The notes under the pieces are model-generated. The model did no database searches and had not been told where the DNA came from. It worked only from the letters and a program-made list of their open reading frames with translations. DNA of 64,000 nucleotides from Opeltia flavorubescens (lineage: Eukaryota > Ascomycota > Lecanoromycetes > Teloschistales > Teloschistaceae), in assembly GCA_000442125.1 (NCBI GenBank), contig KE546980.1, positions 434,001-498,000 on the forward strand, given 5' to 3'. This document shows, in pieces, positions 57,256 to 64,000 of the stretch (the stretch's first letter is position 1; each line of letters begins with the position of its first letter). The translations under genes and the position numbers were made by a program.

Positions 57256-58385
57256 ATGATGACCACCAAGTGCGGGATCCTGATGCCTTCAAGTCCAGTA
57301 ATCGATGAAGTGGCAGTTGAAGACTTGGTTTCATATACAATGTCCCACGACGGAATGCAATGGCCTTGTCTTCAAAATCCCCAGAAGCCAGATACAACAT
57401 CATCTTTGGCCCTAGGAGACGAGAAAGTAGACAAATGGATCCAAGAGCAACTTTTGTCGGGGGCGGACAAATCTGAGGATATCTGCGTTGTTTGTGGGAA
57501 AGGGATTGAGTCAACAACCTTGGTGCCATTGGCATGTGGGCATCGGTACTGTACAAACTGCATCATCGACCTGTTCGAATTCGCTATTTACGACGAGACT
57601 TCCTTTCCGCCTCAATGTTGTGAACAGCGCATTCCTCTGGCTAACGTGTACCCATCCTTTACTTCTGAATTTCAACATACAATCCAAGAGAAGGAGACTA
57701 AAGTTTGGACTTCGAGTCGAATCTACTGCCATAACCCAAAATGCTCGCAATTACTTGCCGACAGCAATCTCAAAACGTTGAAGCTCGTCTGCGCTCATTG
57801 CTACAGCGTAACCTGTACCTCCTGCAAAGCTGCAGGGCATGTCGAACCGTGTCAAGATGATCTAGCAACATCAAGCACCATACAATCTGTTGCCGGTAGG
57901 AAATATGTTCAGTGTTGCCGCTGCAGTGGATTCATGGAATGCAGCGAGGATCGAGACCACATAATGTTTGCTACCTCAATGCTGTATTTTCAATTGCATT
58001 GCACTGACCTGACAATTGCAGCTGCTTCTGCGGTGCCGGAACTTGTTGTCAATGCCTAATGGAATGGAGTTCATGCAATTGTCTTCGATACCACGAATAT
58101 CAGTACCAGGGACGAGATTACCCCGGTCAACAAGCTTTGCATGGCGACCCTAGCATCACCACAGATCTATGGGATATCCAACTCCATTACATGCGTATGG
58201 CCATGAAAGCGTACACAGACTGTAATCACTCAAGACAGTGGAGAATGATCACACGAGAGGAAGTAGTGATGGAACCTTGGGAATTTCGTTGTCTACCTTG
58301 TGATATGCCAGCTCAATGGCTTCTTCAATGCCAGGCCTGTCGTCTCTTTGTCTGCAAGAGATGCAAAACACATGGAGTCCTTTGA
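57256..58385 (+). CDS. RBR (RING-IBR-RING) protein lacking the catalytic cysteine
   Basis: Two exons, 57256-57965 and 58022-58385, give 357 residues (donor GTTTGC). RING1 is intact (CVVCGKGIESTTLVPLACGH, YCTNCIIDLF, PPQCCEQRIPL). The IBR follows (IYCHNPKCSQLLADSN, LVCAHCYSVTCTSCKAAGH). In RING2 (QCCRCSGFMECSEDRDHIIC) the position of the active-site cysteine in the usual GCNH is Arg (DRDH); the later zinc ligands (CFCGAGTCCQC) remain. Past RING2 is an extra C-terminal zinc ribbon (CLPCDMPAQWLLQCQACRLF). RBR ligases form a thioester on RING2; this copy should not. The start may lie further upstream. It sits 407 bases before an intact paralogue with the same intron position. Confidence 0.78.
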
Positions 58386-58792
58386 GAAATGTATTGTTAA
58401 CAGTGAGTTTGGCGGATGTCATGTTAGCATCTCTTACTTGCGGTTATGCAATGTCATTTGTCGGTCTGTGGAACGTCTGGTAATAGACGTCTCTCAGCGA
58501 TGTCGTTGTACCGTGATATACCACTTTATCTTCACTCAGTCCATTATGCCAACTGAAGTGATGAATGGGCAGCACGTCTTGAAGGAATGACGCTCAGTTC
58601 ACACCAGGATTTCACCAAAGTAGTGATGGTAAGACAACAGTACAAGTGAGGTCACAAGGCCTATTTCCTGATCCTGTCACATCATCTAGCTCACTTGGCT
58701 CATCCTACAAAGACTTATTCTACTCCCTCATCTAAATCACCTACGACATTCGATCATTGTTTAGTCCACCGTTACATGTGGGTTATCATTCA
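58386..58792. other. Spacer between tandem RBR genes
   Basis: Probable 3' UTR of the first and promoter of the second RBR gene. A short frame at 58300-58590 overlaps the first gene's end and is not supported. Confidence 0.45.
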
Positions 58793-60011
58793 ATGGAGGA
58801 TATCGATAGCGCCAACATCGCCGCTATCCTAGAATCGCAATTTCAAGACCTCCCTGATCTATTGCAAGATCGTGATGGCGATGGGAGTGATCAAACTGAT
58901 GCGGAAGTGGCGATGCATATCTATCTTCAGGAGATCCGGCGGGCTGCCATAGAGGCTCACGATCACCTCACTGCTGTGACACTCGGGAACAACAGTTGCG
59001 AAAACATTAGCGAAGACAACGACGAAGATAATGGCGATGGGGTTAGCGATGACGAAGATGAAGATAATGGTGATGGGGTTCGCGGTGACGAAGATGAGGA
59101 TAATGACGAAGACCATGATATGGATGAAGATGATGACCTTGACCAGTCAAACTCCTCTACGCCTGAGAACCACGACGGATTGCAGACTGAAAATAATGAC
59201 CTCGGTGCTGCCTGTCTCGCTTGTGAAGACGCCTTGTCGCCAAACGAGCAATTGCATGCTCCATGCGGTGATACATACTGTCGTGAATGTATTACACGCT
59301 TGTTCAAGTCCGCTATGAAGGATGACAGCTTATTCCCGCCCAAATGCTGTGGCGAGCATATCCCTTTCAACCTCGTCAAACATTTCTTCTCGCCAGGGTC
59401 TTCAGCACTATTTGACGACAGAGAAATCGAGCTCAGTACTGTTGACCGCACATATTGTGCAGATCCAAGTTGCTCTGCCTTTATCAAGGCTGGTTACATC
59501 AAGGACGGGAAGGCGAAATGTCCGATTTGCTCCTTGAGGACATGTGCCATTTGCAAAGCTGTTGCACATAAATACGATTGCCCCGAGGATCCGGCAGCGA
59601 AGACCTTGATGGCCCTTGCAAAGAAAGAAGGTCTTAAACAATGTCATGCATGCAAGTTCATGATCGAGCTGACGACCGGATGCAATCACATGGAGTACGT
59701 TCGCATTATTAGGCAATTATTGAATTGCATCTTACTGAGATGTTCTTAGATGTCGTTGTGGAGCACAACTTTGCTATGAGTGCGGAGCTCCCTGGAAAAA
59801 CTGCACATGCCCCCTTTTTCACGAAGATCGCCTCTTGGGGCGAGCTCCAGAGAATCCCTGCGATCATAACCATATTCGCTGGACACGGATACGTGAGCCC
59901 GACATGGAATGCGAAGATTGTGGAGAAGTACAAGTTGAGTTGATTTACGAGTGCCCTCAATGTGAAATGCGGGTTTGTGCACGGTGTCGCTGGGATAGAA
60001 GAGATGAATAA
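58793..60011 (+). CDS. RBR-type E3 ubiquitin ligase
   Basis: Two exons, 58793-59694 and 59750-60011, give 387 residues. The start MEDIDSANIAAILESQFQDL suits fungal RBR proteins. An acidic repeat section (about residues 73-120) precedes RING1 (CLACEDALSPNEQLHAPCGD, YCRECITRLF, PPKCCGEHIPF), the IBR (TYCADPSCSAFIKAGYIKDG, KCPICSLRTCAICKAVAHK) and RING2 (QCHACKFMIELTTGCNHMEC, RCGAQLCYECGAPW), whose GCNH holds the thioester cysteine. A C-terminal zinc ribbon follows (CEDCGEVQVELIYECPQCEM). The intron splits RING2 at the same codon and phase as in the neighbouring gene. All catalytic parts are present. Its targets are unknown. Confidence 0.92.
59017..59130 (+). repeat. Acidic imperfect repeat within the RBR ligase
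   Basis: Two near-copies of a 36-base unit code for GDGVSDDEDEDN and GDGVRGDEDEDN, followed by a shorter DEDHDMDEDD run. It gives an acidic disordered segment before RING1. The paralogue upstream lacks it. Confidence 0.7.
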
Positions 60012-60841
60012 CGCATGGTTGGTCGATCGTCTTGGGACCCCTCGCTCTTTCCATTCTCACGGACGGTCAGTATCTTCCCATTTTTGTGACAAAGCTCACT
60101 TGGCAGGGGCACTGTTCCGTTCGACTACATGAGGACAGAGAGTCATTTCACTTCTTTCCAATGATTCAAGACTTCGGTGGCGTCACGGTCTAGAAAGAAG
60201 GAAACTGGATGGTGGCAGCTAGATGCTGCGATTTTCCAGCCTCCTTATGGATTCTACTTAGATTTCAGGTTCTCTTCCAAGGCCAAGGGCTGGCCATCAC
60301 GTAGTCATTACTCAACTTTTTCTTCACTTTTACGGCACACTATTCAATTCCTCATCATGTGAAGAAAGTGACCGGCAAAACGCCCTATTCTCTACTACTA
60401 CTTCATGCAGAACGAAGTCCAATGATACCTCTAGAAAAATGACATTGCCAACATTTCCTGCATCTACAATACAAGTCCCCATATATCTGGGCCAGCAAAT
60501 AGTACATTACAATTTTCTGAGCCGGCATGTACCTTCCTTAAATTTTCATTTTACCTTTTTGACTCCCATTCTACCGTGACTTCCATCGGTTCACAAATCT
60601 TCAGCTGTCATTGTATACAAAGACAGCATCTCTCACTCATTTTGGTCAATTACCCTTGACGAATAGTCGACAGAACGATTGCATCACATTCTGCACCAGC
60701 AGCAAAGCAGTAAGTTCCAACAGATTAAGACATCGGTAATCACGCATCGCTTTGAAACTGCAATCTTCCCGAATGACATTCAGAAGTCTATGTATACCAG
60801 CAACAACAAAAATACTGGATCTAATGTGACCCTCCCCCTTT
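60012..60841. other. Intergenic region
   Basis: About 830 bases, AT-rich near 60330-60660. Likely 3' end of the RBR gene and promoter of the next unknown gene. Short frames are not supported. Confidence 0.4.
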
Positions 60842-61417
60842 ATGCCCCAAAGGTATTACTTTACCATCAAACCAACCCACATCCATCCTCAAGCCGACGA
60901 TTACCTACCCCCAAGCCGCCGAGGCCAGATCCTGACTACAAGTTGGACCTTCTACAAAAACCATTGGACACGGCAATTTTTCGAAACCCTGCGAAGACTA
61001 AGCAAGTCCAACGTTAACGATACAACGATTTTGAGACTTCAAGAGAGATTTGAGGCACCAGATATTTTGGAAGAGATACAGCAAGAGCGAGCTTTCTTGG
61101 CTATGGGTATGTCGGCTATATGTTTATCCCTCGATAGAATGAGAGGTGATGAGGCTAATCTCTAAAGTTCTCGTATTGGATGTGCAGGAGCTAGAAAAGG
61201 CACTACTTGGAACCGTTTCACGGACGAGGAAGCCATCACTTTTTACTCTCGTGGCCTGGACGCAAAAGAAGTCACGGGGGAGTTGATGATGCATTATGGG
61301 AAACCGAGTGTTTGGACGGAGACGAATCGGAGGATACAGGAGTTGAATTGGCTGGGGNGATTATTTAGCTGGATGCTTGAGGCAGCTTTGGATATGTGGG
61401 ATGTGTTAAGGGGGTAG
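60842..61417 (+). CDS. Hypothetical protein, 164 residues
   Basis: Two exons, 60842-61106 and 61188-61417, join in phase. The chain starts MPQRYYFTIKPTHIHPQADD and continues with basic and aromatic residues (LTTSWTFYKNHWTRQFFETL). Across the splice it reads QQERAFLAMGARKGTTWNRF; then FTDEEAITFYSRGLDAKEVT and HYGKPSVWTETNRRIQELNW. The TDEEAITFYSRGLDAKEV part looks like a helix-turn-helix or Myb-like segment, where DEE, then hydrophobic, then GL-xx-EV recur in fungal DNA-binding-like families; this is a guess. One codon near the end contains N (61358). No signal peptide or membrane helix. The ATG chosen is the first in this frame. Confidence 0.55.
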
Positions 61418-61643
61418 ATTTGCTCAAAGGTCCCGCCTGGGGTGTACGCTAGACTGCCATCAGGCTAGAAATAGCTTTTTGAATACGCCAATCCTAAGAC
61501 GAGTCAAGACGCATTCCATCGTCATCCGCAACAGCCATTGACCAAAACAGGTTTTCGTAGCAACTCTCGACCGAGTTCTATCGAAGCCATGAATAGATAT
61601 AGACATAGCAATCCATGCAAGACCCTGCATCCTGCAACTAAAC

Positions 61644-62531
61644 ATGGATTTCATTGAAGGAATCGGTCAGTCGTACTTCCAACGCAAAGCCTACGCTGTC
61701 CCCCAGCAACTTGAAAATCTAGCCAAGAAGCAATTCGCTGGTGGTGATGCCGCTGCTGCAGCTACAGGGGCAGCAAAACCCGATTCTGCCACCCAGAATG
61801 ATGGCGGAAAAGACAAGGAAATTGAGAAATTGAGGAGGGAATTAGCAGAGACAAAGCAAATTAGAGGAAAACCAGCAGTAAAAAAAGATGCAGCAGATGG
61901 CGGAAAGGGCAAGGAAATCGAGAAGCTAAGGAGGGAGATAGCAGAGACGAAGCGGAGTAAAGGGAAGACAGAGAAAGAAAATATCGTAGCAGATGGCAAA
62001 GCCCTAGCCAATAAGAAGGCGGCGAAGGCATTCCAGGCATCTCAATCTCCTGAGAAGAGCAAAAGCACTTCCAAGCATTCTACCAAACCATCCAGTAAAC
62101 CTCATGATGGTCATGCCAAACAGCAGGACGCCATGCACGAGCGTCAAGCAGCTGAAGCAGCTGAAGCAGCAGAAGCAAAGTCAAGAAGGGGACGACCAAG
62201 TTCCGCAAAGACAGCGACTGCGGCAAAGAAACCCGCATTAGACTTCCAAAAACAACACCACAAAACGGAAAAGAATCACCAAAGCCACAGTAAAGATAAG
62301 ATACATCATACCACAGCGCCAACGCCTCAGTACCCACCCGCAACGACGCCAGGTACTACAGTCCATCGAATCGAGACAGTAACAAAGAGACCCAAGCGAG
62401 CAGCGGATATCTGCCTCGTTGAAGTCATCGATGAAGAACCCTCAAGGCGAGAACGACGAAGTAATCGAAATGACTCTGTTGTAGCGGTTGTTGAGAAGGA
62501 TAGACATCGGACGAGGTATGTCGTAAGGTAA
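61644..62531 (+). CDS. Basic low-complexity hypothetical protein with a repeated coiled-coil motif
   Basis: A single exon of 295 residues. The N-terminus (MDFIEGIGQSYFQRKAYAVP) is the only part that looks folded. Two similar units follow: GGKDKEIEKLRRELAETKQI (about residues 54-73) and GGKGKEIEKLRREIAETKRS (about 86-105), short amphipathic helices. The rest is rich in Lys, Ala, Ser and His, with an AAEAAEAAEAKSRRGRPSSA run containing an AT-hook-like RGRP, and a basic end (RRERRSNRNDSVVAVVEKDR). It may be nuclear and DNA- or RNA-bound, but this is inference. No family recognised. Confidence 0.62.
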   Translation: MDFIEGIGQSYFQRKAYAVPQQLENLAKKQFAGGDAAAAATGAAKPDSATQNDGGKDKEIEKLRRELAETKQIRGKPAVKKDAADGGKGKEIEKLRREIAETKRSKGKTEKENIVADGKALANKKAAKAFQASQSPEKSKSTSKHSTKPSSKPHDGHAKQQDAMHERQAAEAAEAAEAKSRRGRPSSAKTATAAKKPALDFQKQHHKTEKNHQSHSKDKIHHTTAPTPQYPPATTPGTTVHRIETVTKRPKRAADICLVEVIDEEPSRRERRSNRNDSVVAVVEKDRHRTRYVVR

Positions 62532-63101
62532 TCTGCACTGGACCTAGGGCTGCATGTATATCGTCTTTGATCTAACTTGTTGGTTTGTTTGGTCCGAGCA
62601 ACGGCGCTGGCGGTCTGTTTGAGGGATTATGCCTTTTTTGTCATGGCATGCTCACGGATGGTGACTAAATTGAGCATCAAATACTCTGGAGGAACGAAGA
62701 AAAAAGGAAAAAAAAGGAGTGCTTGCTGCATATTGATAGGAAGAAGATAATTGANNNNNNNNNNNNNNNNNNNNNNNNNAATTGAGCATCAAATACTCTG
62801 GAGGAACGAAGAAAAAAGGAAAAAAAAGGAGTGCTTGCTGCATATTGATAGGAAGAAGATAATTGATTGATGAGAGATAAGGAGGTAGTAATGCTATGGT
62901 TGGTATCCTACAAAAGGTTTAAAAACAATGGGCAGACAATACGAACTGTATCAAAGAGAAATGACATGACTCCCATCATATGCTTATATTACAGATGTTC
63001 ATAAAGTGGTATATAGCCGAAACAGAGAACGAGAAAACTCAGTACATCTATGCTCCCAAGAACCCCTTTGTCGCGCGCTGAGGAAAAAATGCATAGCAAT
63101 G
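62532..63101. other. Intergenic region with an assembly gap
   Basis: Convergent 3' ends of the basic protein gene and the ceramide synthase gene. It holds a 25-base run of N (62755-62779) flanked on both sides by the same sequence. Confidence 0.6.
62668..62866. repeat. Perfect 87-base duplication on both sides of a 25-N gap
   Basis: 62668-62754 and 62780-62866 are identical over 87 bases, beginning AATTGAGCATCAAATACTCT and ending GATAATTGA, with only N between. This is most simply an unjoined overlap between two contigs rather than a real tandem repeat. Confidence 0.85.
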
Positions 63102-64000
63102 TTAAGCTGCCTTGTCACACCCAATCCTCCCCAACAATTCCTTCCGATCACTCGGCAAATGTACTCCGCTGGCCGTGCTACCCATTTTTCTGTATTTCCG
63201 GCTGTGACTTGCTTTTCGGGGGATGATATTGATCGATTCAACACCCACCTCTTCCTCCAACGGTGGTGGTACTTCGATGGGACGAGCCTCCTTACAAGTC
63301 TTGATATTCTCCCACCTACCCTTTTCCTCGATTTCTGTCTCCTTCTCGTCATCCGAACCCTCGTCATCGCTCCTGGAGTCTTCGGCTTCGCCTCCTTTGA
63401 GGACCACCAACGCAACTCGGATGATCATGCCAAACCACATGAGCAGTAAGACCTGCAACGCCACTAATGTCCCGAGGAAAGCCCACTTGATGTTATCATT
63501 CCAGCATACAAGACCTTCCGGATTCATAAAGGGTTGTAGCAGGTGATTGAAATCATTGGGCACATCGAACGGACCTTCCAGATTCGTGTTGGAGCCGCGG
63601 TAGCAACCATATGTGATTTCCTGCGGAAGTTCGGCATAAAGGGAGTAGCAGATTATTAGGTAAAGTATGTGCCGAGTTACGAACCAAACGACCATGAAAG
63701 CGCCAAATGCGTAATCGCATGCTTTTTTGAACCCGAGGTATTTGAGAAGTTTGGCGAGCTGTGTTTTCTCTGATTAGCAGGCTTGCTTGTGGTAAAAGCC
63801 TTTCTGAGAGGTCGACTTACTGCTAGCATGATGTCAACTACGTCCATCAGGCACAGTATGGTATTCCCGCTCTTGGTTTGATGGTAGCCGTAGCTTGTGA
63901 ACATAAGAATGCAGGTGATGATATGGTGGGTGAACATCTGCCAATGATCCTTCCTCCGCTCCTCGATATTGACGACGACGATCTGCTGTATCCAAAAAGC
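63102..64000 (-). CDS. LAG1: Ceramide synthase (LAG1/LAC1, TLC domain), C-terminal part
   Basis: Two exons are seen, 64000-63821 and 63758-63102, in phase, with 278 residues; the N-terminus lies beyond the window. The TLC domain shows the Lag motif HHIITCILMFTSYGYHQT with the catalytic His pair, then CLMDVVDIMLALAKLLKYLG with the conserved Asp residues. Helices KACDYAFGAFMVVWFVTRHI and WAFLGTLVALQVLLLMWFGM follow. The cytosolic tail is acidic (GGEAEDSRSDDEGSDDEKET) and long. The enzyme joins fatty acyl-CoA to sphingoid bases in the ER. Tail phosphorylation by casein kinase 2 is known in yeast Lac1/Lag1, and Ser/Asp runs here fit that. Confidence 0.92.

Overview
The window looks like nuclear DNA of a filamentous ascomycete (Pezizomycotina), most likely a leotiomycete; the class is an inference. 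The signs are intron-rich but compact genes (introns mostly 45-90 bases, GT-AG with CTAA/CTGAC-like branch sites), small intergenic distances, and typical filamentous-fungal families: WSC/glyoxal oxidase, fungal rhodopsin-like membrane protein, CFEM-like protein, GH12, GMC oxidoreductase, RO-10 dynactin subunit, DUF7730. I found no transposon, CRISPR array, rRNA or tRNA. Exon structures were worked out by hand from splice signals, reading-frame continuity and family alignment from memory. In every spliced model the exon lengths sum to a multiple of three.

Layout. 1-5.8 kb: edge of a secreted protein gene, a gene-poor stretch, then a two-WSC copper-radical (glyoxal-type) oxidase. 6.6-10.6 kb: the peptidyl-tRNA hydrolase Vms1 and a BAR-SH3 membrane-bending protein. 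11.2-16.5 kb: CFEM-like surface protein, rhodopsin-like seven-helix protein, a tiny membrane-anchored protein made of 11-residue repeats, and the dynactin subunit RO-10. 17.2-20.7 kb: osmosensor SHO1 with a long ATG-free leader, and a GH12 glucanase. 22.4-29.6 kb: mitoribosomal protein mS45, two unknown proteins (one four-helix membrane protein) and a secreted Vps62-like protein. 31-39.9 kb: a cysteine-rich small secreted protein, a 575-residue membrane-anchored unknown, a GMC oxidoreductase, and a head-to-head pair of orphans. 40.3-49.4 kb: MTG1, ISY1, a DUF7730 protein, a BOR1-type anion transporter, methylcrotonyl-CoA carboxylase beta and Ras-like RSR1. 50.7-56.3 kb: MetX-family hydrolase, vacuolar amino-acid transporter, mitoribosomal bS16m and NAD(P)HX epimerase. 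57.3-60 kb: two tandem RBR (RING-IBR-RING) ligases, the first lacking the catalytic cysteine. 60.8-64 kb: two unknowns, an assembly gap flanked by a perfect duplication, and the C-terminal half of a ceramide synthase.

How the genes relate. There is no obvious operon-like biosynthetic cluster. Two loose themes appear: mitochondrial housekeeping (mS45, bS16m, MTG1, MCC beta, probably the NAD(P)HX epimerase, and Vms1, which acts on stalled ribosomes and mitochondria) and secreted or plant-biomass-facing proteins (glyoxal oxidase, GH12, GMC oxidoreductase, CFEM-like, Vps62-like, small secreted proteins). The most unusual points are the catalytically dead RBR beside its intact paralogue, a recurring class of 5' splice sites with T at +3, the hendecad-repeat microprotein, a group of orphan secreted proteins, and sharp strand-composition flips inside several genes.
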